Numbered from the stretch's first letter, positions 34,685 to 44,158 are shown. The stretch is 64,000 nt of DNA from an uncultured Chloroflexota bacterium (GCA_903822495.1 CAIJPD010000025.1:1-64000); one strand, 5' to 3'. Made by a program: numbers and translations. Notes: generated by a model from the letters alone, not told the origin.

Positions 34685-35760
34685 CGGGTGACGGCCCCCG
34701 TGCGCCAGTCGACGATGGCGCAGACCACGTCGGACGGCGGCCGGAAGAGCAGGTCCGGGAGGACGGTGGGGACGTCCGCGACGGCGATGGTGCGGCCCAC
34801 CAGCCGGCCAATGTCGGCCAGCGGCATGAGGCGGAGCGCCGTCTCGTAGTCCACCTGGTCCAGGCCACCCGGCGTCTTGATGGTCAGCCGCTTCATGTGG
34901 GAGGCGTGGAAGTCGAGGGTCAGGGGCTTCATGTAGTAGCCCTGCAGGCAGAGCGTCCCCTCGCGCGCCAGGAGCGGGACGTACGCCTCGAAGGCATCGG
35001 GACGGCCGGTCGCGTCGATCACGACATCCACCACGCCCGCGGCGCCGGACCAGCGGCGCTGCTCGTAGCGGGCCGCCGGCGGGTTGTTCCGGCCCGGCCA
35101 CGGCCGCGTGCCCCAGCCCTGTGCCTCGATGGTGGCCGCGACGTCCCCGGCGGGGTCCAGCGGCAGCGCTCCGGACAGGGCGCCCGCCATCTCGCGCCGC
35201 GAGGCCACCGGGTCCATGCCCCACACCTGCGCGCCGCGCAGCCGGGCGAAGAAGGCGCCGAACTGGCCCACGGCGCCCAGGCCCGCCACCAGGACTCGCT
35301 GGTTGGCACGGACATTGGCTGCCGCCACGCCCTGGTAGGCGATCGCCGCGATGGCGCCCAGCGCCGCGACGTTGTCCGCCATGGCCGCAGGGATCGACAC
35401 GAGGTCGCTCTGGTGGAGCACCCCCCACGAGGTGTAGGAGCCGCCGATCTCGCCCATCCCGTCGGCGGGGTCCAGCCGGGTCCCGGCCATGCCACCAAAG
35501 ACGCGATCGCCCGGCTTGAAGGCCGTGACGGCGGCGCCCGCCTCGCGGACGATCCCCACCCGGGAGTAGCCATACACGAACGGATAGCGATCCTGGACGC
35601 CCCGGTAGTTGCCGGCGACCATGGCCCGGTCCGTCCCCTGGCTGAGCGCCGTGATCGCCGTCTCGACCAACACTTCGTCGGGCTGCAGGTCCGGGATGTT
35701 GATCTCGACCAGCTCGATCCGATCGAGGGCGGCGAAGGCGATCGCCGTCCCGCGCCTCAC
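34681..35760 (-). CDS. Zinc-independent MDR-family dehydrogenase
   Basis: 359 residues. Medium-chain dehydrogenase fold with a Rossmann loop VLVAGLGAVGQFGAFFARL and an N-terminal GroES-like part. The catalytic-zinc ligands are lost: the Cys position reads ALSQGTDRAM and the usual GHE reads VYGYSRVG; no structural Cys4 lobe is present. It resembles the BchC-like/quinone-reductase branch and probably reduces or oxidises a carbonyl or enone with NAD(P). GTG 35760 overlaps the next MDR stop (GTGA), and its own stop overlaps the alpha subunit start. Confidence 0.8.
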   Translation of the reverse strand: MRRGTAIAFAALDRIELVEINIPDLQPDEVLVETAITALSQGTDRAMVAGNYRGVQDRYPFVYGYSRVGIVREAGAAVTAFKPGDRVFGGMAGTRLDPADGMGEIGGSYTSWGVLHQSDLVSIPAAMADNVAALGAIAAIAYQGVAAANVRANQRVLVAGLGAVGQFGAFFARLRGAQVWGMDPVASRREMAGALSGALPLDPAGDVAATIEAQGWGTRPWPGRNNPPAARYEQRRWSGAAGVVDVVIDATGRPDAFEAYVPLLAREGTLCLQGYYMKPLTLDFHASHMKRLTIKTPGGLDQVDYETALRLMPLADIGRLVGRTIAVADVPTVLPDLLFRPPSDVVCAIVDWRTGAVTR

Positions 35761-36809
35761 CGCGGTACCGCCGTGTCCCGGAAGTCGATCGCCACCTTGC
35801 ACGCCTCCTCGCGTCCCATGACCTGCAGGACCCCGCCGATCTGCGCGAACGGGATCACGTGGGTCAGGATGGACTTTGGCTGGAAGCGGCCGGTCCGCAC
35901 CAGCTCCAGGGCCTCGTCGTGAATGCCCGCCTCGTCCGGCTCCTCGAATCGGAGCGACCACGTCCGGGGCGTGGGCCGATTCCAGCCCCAGCGGAGCGTA
36001 GCGGACTGGCCGTTGGAGATCCCGTAGACGCCGATGATGCCGCCCCGGGCCAGGCCGTCGGGGATGGCCTCCAGGATGTCCACCGTCCCGGCCGCCTCGA
36101 TGGCGACGTCGATGCCGCGCCCGTCGGTCAGCTCGCGGAGCAGCTCGGGCAGCTCGGCCGCGGAGGCCGAGACGGCGGCGTCCGCGCCGACGCGCCGCGC
36201 GTGCGCCAGGCGGCCCTCGCGCCGACCCAGGACGACGACCTGGGCCGCGCCCAGGAGCTTGGCCACCTGCACGAACGCCAGCCCGGCGGGACCCGTGCCA
36301 ACGATCAGCACCCGCTTGCCGCTGACATCGGTCAGGCGGCGGAGCCAGCTGAGCGTCTCCTTGAGCGCGATGAAGGCGCCGGCATCGATGGGGTCGAAGC
36401 CGGGCGGGACGATCTTGTGCATCCGGTCGTACGGCTTGATCTCGGCCTCGCGGCCGTCGGCGGCCTGGGCGATGGTGTCGGTCGCCAGCGTCCAGTCGGC
36501 GAAGCTGCCCAGCATCGAGGCATACGGGCCCAGTCGCTCGCCCGGGCGGGCCGCGTACGTCCGCAGGACCATGTCGCCCGGCTTGAAGTTGCGTACCGCC
36601 GAGCCCAGCTCCACCACCTCGCCCACCGATTCGTGGCCGAGGATCGCCGGGTAGTCGCTGCGGTAGAAGGTGCCTTCGATGATGTGCCGGTCCGTGCCGC
36701 AGATCCCGGCGGCCAGCGTCCGCAGCTTGACCTGGTAGGGCCCGGGGACGGGGTCCGGGACGTCAACGATCTCCAGGCGGCCCGGCTCCAGGACGACGGC
36801 GGCTCTCAT
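35757..36809 (-). CDS. Zinc-binding MDR-family alcohol dehydrogenase without structural zinc site
   Basis: 350 residues. Catalytic zinc ligands are present: Cys in AAGICGTDRH and His-Glu in AILGHESVGEV. The four-Cys structural lobe is missing (region reads MVLRTYAARPGERLGPYAS). The nucleotide-binding loop is VLIVGTGPAGLAFVQVAKLLGA, followed by VVLGRREGRLAHARRVGADA. It should oxidise an alcohol or reduce a ketone in the pathway. Second gene of the operon, 14 bases after the TPP enzyme, and translationally coupled to the next MDR gene. Confidence 0.88.
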   Translation of the reverse strand: MRAAVVLEPGRLEIVDVPDPVPGPYQVKLRTLAAGICGTDRHIIEGTFYRSDYPAILGHESVGEVVELGSAVRNFKPGDMVLRTYAARPGERLGPYASMLGSFADWTLATDTIAQAADGREAEIKPYDRMHKIVPPGFDPIDAGAFIALKETLSWLRRLTDVSGKRVLIVGTGPAGLAFVQVAKLLGAAQVVVLGRREGRLAHARRVGADAAVSASAAELPELLRELTDGRGIDVAIEAAGTVDILEAIPDGLARGGIIGVYGISNGQSATLRWGWNRPTPRTWSLRFEEPDEAGIHDEALELVRTGRFQPKSILTHVIPFAQIGGVLQVMGREEACKVAIDFRDTAVPR

Positions 36810-36823
36810 GCTGCGCGGCCCCC

Positions 36824-38566
36824 TCAGCTTCCGGCGGTGACCGGTTTGACGAGGAGCGGATGTGTCCAGACGCTGACGTCGCCGTCGATGCGGGTATCGA
36901 TCAAGCCCGGCGCGCCGGATGCCAGGACGGTCCGCATGGCCGCGACCAGCGCCTGGCCCGTGTCGGCCCGGTGGCCCGCGATGCCAAAGCCGCGTGCGAT
37001 GGCCGCGTAGTCCACGTCCACGAAGTCCACGCCGATGGCGCGGTCGCCGTAGTAGTGCAGCTCTTCCTGGCGGATGTTCCCGTAGGCGAGGTCGTTCATG
37101 AGAACGATGCAGATGGGCAGCCGCTCGCGGACGACCGTCTCCAGGTCACCCATCGTCATGCCCAGCGACCCGTCGCCGATCAGCGCGATCACCGGGCGGC
37201 TACGATCCAGCAGCTGGGCCGCGATGCCCGCCGGCAGGGCGAAGCCCATGTTCCCGAAGCCAACCGGCTTCAGGTACAGGTTGGGCTGCCGGACCTTCCA
37301 GAGATGGGTCCAGATGCCCGGGTTGCCGGCATCGACCACCATGCAGGCGTCGTCCGGGGTCTCGTCGTTGAGCGCCCGCATCACGGCCAGCGGGGACATG
37401 GGTGCGGCGGCCATGTCGACATCATCCACGGCGGCCCACCAGGCGGTGCGCTGCGTCGCGAGGTCGGCGAGGCGCGCGGCGCGCGATGTCGCCTGCACGG
37501 CGCGGTCGGGCGACGCCTCGAGGGCGGCGGACAGCTGTCCCACCACCACGCGCGCGTCGCCGGCCAGGCCGAGCGTCCGCGTCGGGTAGTTGAGTCCGAT
37601 GTTGGCGGCCTCCACGTCGATCTGGATGATCTGGCGCGGGAGGGGGGCCTGCCAGCGGCTGGTGGAGACGGCGTTCATGCTGTTGCCGATGGCGATCAGC
37701 AGGTCGCCGCCCTGGACGGCCTCGCGGGCGAGCGTGGTGCCCATCCGGCTCAGCGGGCCAAAAGCGTTTGGATGGTCGGTGGGGACGGCGCCCAGCGCGT
37801 TGAACGTGGCGACGATCGGCAGGTCCAGCGACTCGGCCAGCCGGGTGACGGCCTCGCCCGCGCCCGAGAGCTGCACGCCGTTGCCCAGCCAGATCACCGG
37901 GCGCTCCGCGGCGAGGATCAGGGCCGCCGCCTCGGCGACCAGCTCCGCGTCGGCGCCGGGGCGACTGACGGGGACGCGGCCGGCACGCGGGTTGGCGGCG
38001 GCGCCGTAGCCCACGGCCTGGGCGGCGGCCAGCGGCACCTTGGCCTCCAGCGCGTCACGGGCAAAGTCGATGTGGACGGGCCCGGGGCAGCCCGCCGTGG
38101 CGCGGATGGCCGCCTCCTGGAGCACCCGCGGGATCATCAGCGGGTCGGCGACCAGCGTGGTCCACTTCGTCAGGGGGCGAAAGAGCGAGATGTGGTCCGC
38201 GTTCTGGGCGTCGTCGCGGGCGATCTCGTTGAGCCGGTTGTTGCAGGTCAGGACCAGGACGGGGCTGGAGTCGCGCATCGCGCCGCCCACGCCGGTCAGG
38301 AGGTTGGTGGCGCCGGGGCCGGTGGTGGCCAGGCAGACCCCCAGCCGGTGGCTCAGGCGGCCGACGGCATCGGCGGCGCAGGCAGCCGCGCCCTCGTGGC
38401 GGGTGGCGGTGAACGCCACGTCCGTCTGGCCGTAGATCGCGTCCATGATGGCCAGGGTCTGCCCGCCGGGGACGCCGAAGACCCGGTCAACGCCGAGGGC
38501 CCGGAGGGTGTCGACGACCAACTGGCCGCCGGTCACGGTTGTCGTGGAGGTCAACGTTCCGCTCAT
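36824..38566 (-). CDS. Thiamine-diphosphate-dependent enzyme (acetolactate synthase superfamily)
   Basis: 580 residues with the three POX-type domains. The N-terminal Pyr domain has the activating Glu in TATRHEGAAACAADAV and GPGATNLLTGVGGAMRDSSP. The central domain is a transhydrogenase-like fold, and the C-terminal PP domain carries the TPP/Mg motif GDGSLGMTMGDLETVV ending at LMND. Family members include acetolactate synthase, sulfoacetaldehyde acetyltransferase, oxalyl-CoA decarboxylase and cyclic 1,2-dione hydrolases (IolD and cyclohexane-1,2-dione hydrolase). I cannot choose between them by eye. It heads the large minus-strand operon and has a 14-base operator upstream. Confidence 0.88.
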   Translation of the reverse strand: MSGTLTSTTTVTGGQLVVDTLRALGVDRVFGVPGGQTLAIMDAIYGQTDVAFTATRHEGAAACAADAVGRLSHRLGVCLATTGPGATNLLTGVGGAMRDSSPVLVLTCNNRLNEIARDDAQNADHISLFRPLTKWTTLVADPLMIPRVLQEAAIRATAGCPGPVHIDFARDALEAKVPLAAAQAVGYGAAANPRAGRVPVSRPGADAELVAEAAALILAAERPVIWLGNGVQLSGAGEAVTRLAESLDLPIVATFNALGAVPTDHPNAFGPLSRMGTTLAREAVQGGDLLIAIGNSMNAVSTSRWQAPLPRQIIQIDVEAANIGLNYPTRTLGLAGDARVVVGQLSAALEASPDRAVQATSRAARLADLATQRTAWWAAVDDVDMAAAPMSPLAVMRALNDETPDDACMVVDAGNPGIWTHLWKVRQPNLYLKPVGFGNMGFALPAGIAAQLLDRSRPVIALIGDGSLGMTMGDLETVVRERLPICIVLMNDLAYGNIRQEELHYYGDRAIGVDFVDVDYAAIARGFGIAGHRADTGQALVAAMRTVLASGAPGLIDTRIDGDVSVWTHPLLVKPVTAGS

Positions 38567-38667
38567 TCCCTCGTGGTCCGCGATGGTGCGGGGGCGGGGT
38601 CCGTCCGCCGGCCTGTCGCGGCGGCAGGCACGACGGGGAGTGGCTCGGGGTTCCGCGCCATAGTCAT

Positions 38668-38681
38668 CTAGTTGCCTAGAC
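38668..38681. promoter_or_regulatory. 14-base operator A (GWMTAKRCRACTAG family)
   Basis: Minus-strand GTCTAGGCAACTAG, identical to operator C. Its core is the inverted repeat CTAG-N4-CTAG. A TAGCAT hexamer (38690-38695, minus strand) lies 8 bases upstream in the direction of the TPP enzyme, so the element would cover the transcription start. It is about 100 bases before ATG 38566 and serves the TPP-MDR-MDR-CoA-transferase-cyclase operon. Confidence 0.7.
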
Positions 38682-38774
38682 GTCCACGAATGCTAGCGCC
38701 GACCCCGGCGGGCGTCAATGCACCACCGGCGGGCGCGCGGGGGACGGCGGCTCGGTCATGGCCGGGGGCGTGGG

Positions 38775-40133
38775 TCACGCGTTCACCCGGATGACGCCCA
38801 CGCGACCTTCGATCTCGATGGTGGTCCCGAACGGCGCCGAGACCTCCTGGAGCCCTACCAGGATCTCCACCGCGAGCGCCTGGTCGGCCAGCATCGGACG
38901 GCCGCGCTGGCTCATCGGTCGGCCGTAGCCCAGGTCCAGCGGATAGATCCGGATCTCCGCCAGCTTGCCGGCGGCGTAGCGGCAGACCGCCACCGCGCTC
39001 CGGAAGAACGCTGGGTCCACGGGGAAGCCGTACGTGTCGTCACCGGAGCGCTTGGCGCCCCAGTCGCCCGGCGTGTGGTCGTGGGTCAGCCCCTGGCGGC
39101 GGTAGGCCGGGTCGGGCTGGCGCTGGACGGTGTCGTTGTTGAAGATGAAGTTGCCCAGGCTGTAGAAGATGGGCCGGCCCTTGTAGATCTCGATGCCGCG
39201 CAGGATATGCGGGCCGTGGCCCGTGAAGCCGTCGCAGCCCTGGTCGATGGTCCAGTGGGCAAACTCCACCAGGAACTCCGGCGCGCTGGGGCGGTGGATC
39301 TCGTGGAGCTGGCCCTCGTCGCCGCTCTCGTGGCAGTGGGTGCTGTAGAAGACCCAGTCGGCCTGCTTGGAGGCGCCGCGGATCCACTTGAGGATCCCGT
39401 CCAGGTCGGCCTGGCTGCAGCTGGTGTGCGTGCCGTAGCCGTCCGCGAGGCGGAACTTCTGGCCCAGGAAGCGGACCTCGGTGGCCTCGTCGTAGTGCTC
39501 CACCCGGTGCGGGTGGAACCCGTGGTGGACCTCCTCGAACTCCTTGTACTTGAGGGCCACCTTGGCCTCGACGAGGGCGTCGAAGACGTGGCGCGGCACG
39601 AAGTGGACCTTCTCGTGGTGGAGCCCGTTGATCCCCGGGCGTCCCGGGAAGTCGGGGCGGGCCAGGCCGGCCACCGACAGCTCGTTGAACGTGGTGGTGG
39701 CCCCGAAGAGCGCCACGCGGCCGCGCGGCAGGTCCACCAGGGCGGGGGCACGCGCGTCGTCCAGGTTGGCGCCGCCGCCGGCATAGGCGATGCCGCGCGA
39801 CTTCAGGTGGCGCATCGTCGTGAGGAGGCCGGCCTCGTTGTAGTCGTAGCTGTGGTTGTTGGAGACCGTGACGCCCCGGATCCCCATCTCCTTGAGGTCG
39901 TCGAGGATCTCGGGCGAGCCCACCTGCCACGAGATGGAGTCGGGCTTCTGGGCCCAGGGGAGCTCGAAGTCGTTGATCTGGGTCTCGAGGTTGGCGAGCG
40001 TCACGTCCGCGGCCTGGAGGATCTCCACGAGGCCGGTGAACTCGGGCTCCCGGAAGCCGGCCAGCCGCCGGTTCACCATCAGGTCGCCCACCAGCGCGAC
40101 GGTGAAGTTGCCGGATTCCGCTTCGTAGGTCAT
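38775..40133 (-). CDS. CapA-family metallophosphatase-like protein
   Basis: 452 residues. CapA/PGA_cap features: FTVALVGDLMVN, TLANLETQIND, TVSNNHSYDYNEAGL, FYSTHCHESGDEG, FTGHGPHILRGIEI and IFYSLGNFIFNND. These are the Asp, Asn and His positions of a two-metal calcineurin-like site. CapA of Bacillus acts in poly-gamma-glutamate export, but many relatives sit in catabolic clusters with unknown roles, and no other pga genes are here. There is no signal peptide, so it is cytoplasmic. SD GAGGAG precedes ATG 40133, 43 bases after the fused CoA-transferase gene. Confidence 0.82.
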   Translation of the reverse strand: MTYEAESGNFTVALVGDLMVNRRLAGFREPEFTGLVEILQAADVTLANLETQINDFELPWAQKPDSISWQVGSPEILDDLKEMGIRGVTVSNNHSYDYNEAGLLTTMRHLKSRGIAYAGGGANLDDARAPALVDLPRGRVALFGATTTFNELSVAGLARPDFPGRPGINGLHHEKVHFVPRHVFDALVEAKVALKYKEFEEVHHGFHPHRVEHYDEATEVRFLGQKFRLADGYGTHTSCSQADLDGILKWIRGASKQADWVFYSTHCHESGDEGQLHEIHRPSAPEFLVEFAHWTIDQGCDGFTGHGPHILRGIEIYKGRPIFYSLGNFIFNNDTVQRQPDPAYRRQGLTHDHTPGDWGAKRSGDDTYGFPVDPAFFRSAVAVCRYAAGKLAEIRIYPLDLGYGRPMSQRGRPMLADQALAVEILVGLQEVSAPFGTTIEIEGRVGVIRVNA

Positions 40134-40176
40134 GCCGCTCCTCGTGCCGGTCGCCGGCCCAGCTAACGTTGTTGGC

Positions 40177-42837
40177 TCAGATGACGCCGTCGGCCGCGAG
40201 CTGGGCGATCTCCGCCTCGGACATCCCCAGGAGCCGGCCGTAGACGTCGAGGTTGTCCTCGCCGTAGTTTGGCGCCCCGCGCCCGGTGGGCCCGCCCACC
40301 GACACCGTGGCGCCCGACAGCTTCACGGGCACCTCGGGCACCGGCCAGGTGCCGATCTTGGTGCCGGGCAGGTCGGTCATCCACTTGAGATGGCGGAGCT
40401 GCGGGTCGGTGTCGCAGCGGTCGGCCGCGGTCTGGCAGACGCCCGCGGGGACACCGGCCCCCTGGAGCAGGCGCATGGCGACGAAGGCGTCCAGGCCCAC
40501 GGTCCAGATGGAGACCAGGCGGTCCAGCTGGTCCTGGTTGGCCATCCGGTCGGCGAGCGTGGCGAACCGGCGATCGCGCAGCCACTCCTCGTGGCCGGCG
40601 ACGCGGGCCAGCGCGGCCCACTCGTCGTCCTGGAAGCACGAGATGGCCAGCCAGCGATCCTCGCCGGCGCAGCGGTAGGCGCCGTGCGGGGCCGCCGGCT
40701 TGTCGAAGGAGCGGTTGCCGGTCCGGTTGGTGCTTCGTCCGTTGGCGGCCCAGTCCAGGTAGCTGGTGCCGGCCACAAAGAGGCCCGCCTCGCACTGCGA
40801 CGCGTCGATCCGCTGGCCCTTGCCGGTCGCGTTCCGGTAGTAGAGCGCGGAGATGATCCCCAGCGCGAAGCTGTAGGCACCCATCCAGTCCAGGTAGCTG
40901 TAGCCCCAGCCGGCGGGGAGCGCCGGGAGCGGCAGCCCGGACTGCTCGGAGTTGCCGGCGAAGGCCGCGGCGATGGGGCCCACGGTGCGGAGCCGCCCGT
41001 AGGTGCCGATGGCGCCCATGCCCGACTGCTTGATGTAGATGATGTCGGGTCGGATCTCGCGGAGCCGGTCGTAGCCAAGGCCCCACTTCTCCAGCACGCC
41101 GGGCGAGAAGCCCTCGGCCACGACGTCCGACATCCCGATGAGCTTCCTGGCGATCGCCAGCCCGCGCGGGTCGCGGACGTTGAGCGAGATTCCCAGCTTG
41201 CCCGGGTTCTTGATGTGGAACTGGCCCCCGACGTTGTGGTAGTCGGCGCCCATCTCGGCGGCGGTCACGCCCTCCAGCGGACCCGTGGCCTTGTCGCGCG
41301 CCGCGCGCCCGCCCTTGGGCATCATGGCGGCCATGCCCAGGCGTGAGTCCGGGCTCCCCTTCCACTCCACCTTGATCACCTCGGCGCCCAGGGACGCGAG
41401 GTAGCGGGTGCCGCCGGCGGTGGCCAGGAACCACGAGAAGTCGAAGACGCGGACCCCGGCCAGCGGCCAGGGCCGCTGCTCCGCGGCGCCGGGCTGGGCG
41501 AACGGGATGGCGGCCAGCGCCGGCGAGGGACCCAGGGCGCGGATCTCCGTGCGGTCCTCGTCGATCCGCGGGGCGCGCCGGCCCACGGCCCAGCCGGTCT
41601 CGTCGGAGACCCACTTGCCGGTGATGTAGGTCAGCGCCTTGCCCAGCTCCGGGTGCTCCACCTCGGAGAAGGTGTTCCGGGCGCGCCAGTGCGGGTCGTC
41701 GACGTTCTCCTCGGGCCGGCGCAGCGGCGCCACCAGGATCCCCGCCTCCTGGGCCTCGCGCCACGGCGCGTCCTCGAACGTGAACTTGGCGAAGAGCCGC
41801 TGGAGCGCCTCGTGGCAGAGCGTGGAGAGGTCCGTGGGGAGGCTGCTGCCGGGGATGTAGCGGCCGGACAGCTCGCGGCCCGCGACGGCCACCCCCGCGA
41901 TCCGCTCGTAGTCGGAGCGGAGCGGCTGGTCCATGCCGTACTGCGCCAGGAAGGCCAGCAGCTCCGGCACCTTGTCCTTGACGATCGGCATGATCAGGAT
42001 CCAGCGGCCGTCCTTGGTGTACGCGATCGTGGGGATCGACGACACCGAGTAGTGGGAGTGGCGGCACGTCTGGCGGTAGAAGGGGAGGGCCCGCATGGTC
42101 CACGCCGTCAGGTCCATCTCTGTGCACTTGGAGACGCAGTCGTGGATGGCGGTGGTGAGGTGCTGGCCCAGGCCGGTCTGCTGGCGCTGGACCAGCGCCG
42201 CCACGATCATCATGGCCGTCAGCTCGCCGGCGATGTGGTAGGCGTGCCACATCTGCGGGGCGATGGGCGGGAGGTCGTACTGGCCGTCTGGCTTGGGGTC
42301 GTAGCCGCAGTTCATCATCACCCCGCCCAGGGCGAGGTGGACCAGGTCCGACGCCTTGTAGTCGGCCCACGGCCCGGTGTCCCCGAAGGGCGACATGCGG
42401 GTGGTGATCAGCGTGGGCGACGCCGCGCGGAGCGAATCCAGGCCCACGCCGTTCGACGGGAGGAACGCGCGGGCGGTGGAATCCAGGACCACGTCGGCGG
42501 TGGCGGCCAGCTCGCGGAAGGCGGCCCGGTCGGCTTCGACCGACAGGTCCAGCGTGATGGAGCGCTTGGTCCGGTTGTAGTGCCAGAAGTAGAGGGAGCC
42601 CTCGGGATCCGGGCGGTCATCCAGGAACGGGCCGATGCGCCGCGTGCTGTTGCCGCTGGGGGGCTCGACCTTGATGACCTCGGCGCCCAGGCCGGCCAGG
42701 AGGAGCCCGGTGTACTCGGCTTGCTCGTCCGCGATCTCGATCACGCGCACGCCGGCGAGCATCCGGCCCTGCGGGGAGCTCCCGGGATCGCCCAGCGGAT
42801 TACCCGGCGAGATCGTCCCTGGGTCTGCGGCCGTCAT
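40177..42837 (-). CDS. Fused double class III CoA-transferase (CaiB/BaiF), second half degenerate
   Basis: 886 residues, two CaiB/BaiF domains in tandem (about 30-420 and 465-880), twice the normal length. Each starts with a typical CoA-binding strand-loop (VRVIEIADEQAEYTG; VRVFDFSWFLATAGG) and LGAEVIKVE. The catalytic Asp of formyl-CoA transferase type is present in half 1 (YKASDLVHLALGG). In half 2 the equivalent segment reads IAAAFAGNSEQSG without Asp. Family III enzymes are interlocked dimers; the fusion supplies both chains with perhaps one active site. ATG 42837 was chosen; the upstream frame is low-complexity. Confidence 0.87.
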   Translation of the reverse strand: MTAADPGTISPGNPLGDPGSSPQGRMLAGVRVIEIADEQAEYTGLLLAGLGAEVIKVEPPSGNSTRRIGPFLDDRPDPEGSLYFWHYNRTKRSITLDLSVEADRAAFRELAATADVVLDSTARAFLPSNGVGLDSLRAASPTLITTRMSPFGDTGPWADYKASDLVHLALGGVMMNCGYDPKPDGQYDLPPIAPQMWHAYHIAGELTAMMIVAALVQRQQTGLGQHLTTAIHDCVSKCTEMDLTAWTMRALPFYRQTCRHSHYSVSSIPTIAYTKDGRWILIMPIVKDKVPELLAFLAQYGMDQPLRSDYERIAGVAVAGRELSGRYIPGSSLPTDLSTLCHEALQRLFAKFTFEDAPWREAQEAGILVAPLRRPEENVDDPHWRARNTFSEVEHPELGKALTYITGKWVSDETGWAVGRRAPRIDEDRTEIRALGPSPALAAIPFAQPGAAEQRPWPLAGVRVFDFSWFLATAGGTRYLASLGAEVIKVEWKGSPDSRLGMAAMMPKGGRAARDKATGPLEGVTAAEMGADYHNVGGQFHIKNPGKLGISLNVRDPRGLAIARKLIGMSDVVAEGFSPGVLEKWGLGYDRLREIRPDIIYIKQSGMGAIGTYGRLRTVGPIAAAFAGNSEQSGLPLPALPAGWGYSYLDWMGAYSFALGIISALYYRNATGKGQRIDASQCEAGLFVAGTSYLDWAANGRSTNRTGNRSFDKPAAPHGAYRCAGEDRWLAISCFQDDEWAALARVAGHEEWLRDRRFATLADRMANQDQLDRLVSIWTVGLDAFVAMRLLQGAGVPAGVCQTAADRCDTDPQLRHLKWMTDLPGTKIGTWPVPEVPVKLSGATVSVGGPTGRGAPNYGEDNLDVYGRLLGMSEAEIAQLAADGVI

Positions 42838-42927
42838 GCGACCCACGCCGTGCAGCGAACGCCCATCGTCCGAGCCTCCCCACGGTTGGACTCGGCTCCG
42901 CCGACGGGGCCGGCAGGAGCATGTCAC

Positions 42928-42941
42928 CTAGTCGTATAGTC
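42928..42941. promoter_or_regulatory. 14-base operator B between divergent genes
   Basis: Minus-strand GACTATACGACTAG. It sits between the fused CoA-transferase gene (-, 90 bases away) and the thiolase-like gene (+, 32 bases away), so one site can serve both. The plus-strand sequence within it, TATAGT (42935-42940), could itself be the -10 for the thiolase-like gene, so binding would block the promoter directly. Confidence 0.65.
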
Positions 42942-42973
42942 CACCGGGTTCGAAGTGTAGCGTACGGAGCATC

Positions 42974-44158
42974 GTGGCAATCAGCGACGTCTGCATCGTC
43001 GGGGTCGGCACCAGCGAGGCCTTCGGCTTCGACCTGGGCAAGAGCCCGCTCCGTCTCCAGTCCGAGGCCTTCAAGGCCGCGCTGGCGGATTCGGGCCTGG
43101 ACAAGGCGCAGGTGGACGGCTTCGTGACCGCCAAGGGCGCGCCCCGCGGGGTGGACTACGAGGAGTTCGTGCTGGCGCTGGGCCTGGACGTCCGGTGGGC
43201 CACGCAGCTCTGGTCGCACGGCCGGTGGGGCACCAACGCGATCATTGAGGCGGCGATGGTGATCGACGCCGGGCTGGCGGAGACCGTGGCGGTGGCAAAC
43301 ACCTCGGTGACGGGGCGCGGCTACTGGCGCCACCTCCACGGCCTGGGCGAGGGCGCGGTCCTGGAGGGGATGCGCGACATGGGCGGCGGCCACGGCGAGT
43401 TCGACATCCACGGGCTGGACACGCCGGGGGCCGGCACGGCGCTGGTCGCCAAGAGCTACATGGAGCGCTACGGCGCGGGCGAGGCGGACCTGGCCAACAT
43501 CGCGGTGGCGTTCCGGCGGAACGCGCTCCAGAACCCCATGGCGATCATGCACGGCAAGGCCATGACCACCGAGTCCTACTTCGCCGAGCCGTACATCGTG
43601 GAGCCGTTCCGGCGCGCGGACTACGCGCTGTCGAGCGAGGGGTCCACCTGCCTGATCCTGACGTCGCGCGAGCGGGCGCGGGACCTGGCCGCCGCGCCGG
43701 TCCGGATCGCCGCCGCGGAGGGGGTCCACGCCGGCCGCGAGGACTACATGATGTTCGCCCGGCCCGGGATGGGGGTGGGGATCACCCGCGAGGCGCCGCT
43801 GGGCGACGACCCGGCCCGGAGCGTGTTCCGTCGGGCGAAGATCGAGGTGGAGGACGTGGACGCGCTGTACACGTACGACTCGTTCACCAGCAACGTCTGG
43901 ATGACGCTGGAGCGCTTCGGCTTCTGCGGCGAGGGCGAGGCCTGGCAGTACATCGCGGAGTGGGGGCTGGACCTGGACTCGCCGCTGCCCATGAACACCA
44001 ACGGCGGCCTGCTCTCCGAGGCGCACCTGCTGGGCTTTGGCCACATCATCGAGATGGTCCGGCAGCTCCGCGGGACGGCCGGCGCACGACAGCTGGAGGA
44101 CGCCACTGTCATGCAGTGGGCGACGCCGCGCGGCGACTCCCTGGTCCTGACGCGCTGA
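42974..44158 (+). CDS. Thiolase-like protein without a recognisable nucleophilic Cys (SCP-x/Ltp2-like)
   Basis: 394 residues. Thiolase-fold order is visible: N-terminal ISDVCIVGVGTSEAFG, IVIDAGLAETVAVAN-type core (residues about 95-115), C-terminal TNGGLLSEAHLLGFGHIIEM matching the GG-S-H loop. The segment that normally holds the Cys reads LWSHGRWGTNAIIEAA and has none. Partners of DUF35 proteins that lack this Cys include Ltp2, which catalyses retro-aldol cleavage in steroid side-chain degradation. I infer a C-C lyase or aldolase. GTG 42974 has GGAG at 5 bases; its stop overlaps the DUF35 start (TGATG). Confidence 0.83.
   Translation: MAISDVCIVGVGTSEAFGFDLGKSPLRLQSEAFKAALADSGLDKAQVDGFVTAKGAPRGVDYEEFVLALGLDVRWATQLWSHGRWGTNAIIEAAMVIDAGLAETVAVANTSVTGRGYWRHLHGLGEGAVLEGMRDMGGGHGEFDIHGLDTPGAGTALVAKSYMERYGAGEADLANIAVAFRRNALQNPMAIMHGKAMTTESYFAEPYIVEPFRRADYALSSEGSTCLILTSRERARDLAAAPVRIAAAEGVHAGREDYMMFARPGMGVGITREAPLGDDPARSVFRRAKIEVEDVDALYTYDSFTSNVWMTLERFGFCGEGEAWQYIAEWGLDLDSPLPMNTNGGLLSEAHLLGFGHIIEMVRQLRGTAGARQLEDATVMQWATPRGDSLVLTR

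Noticed and set aside
38775-40133. Poly-gamma-glutamate capsule locus
   Set aside because: Only the CapA-family protein is present; no capB/capC or ligase genes are near, and it lies in a catabolic operon without a signal peptide.
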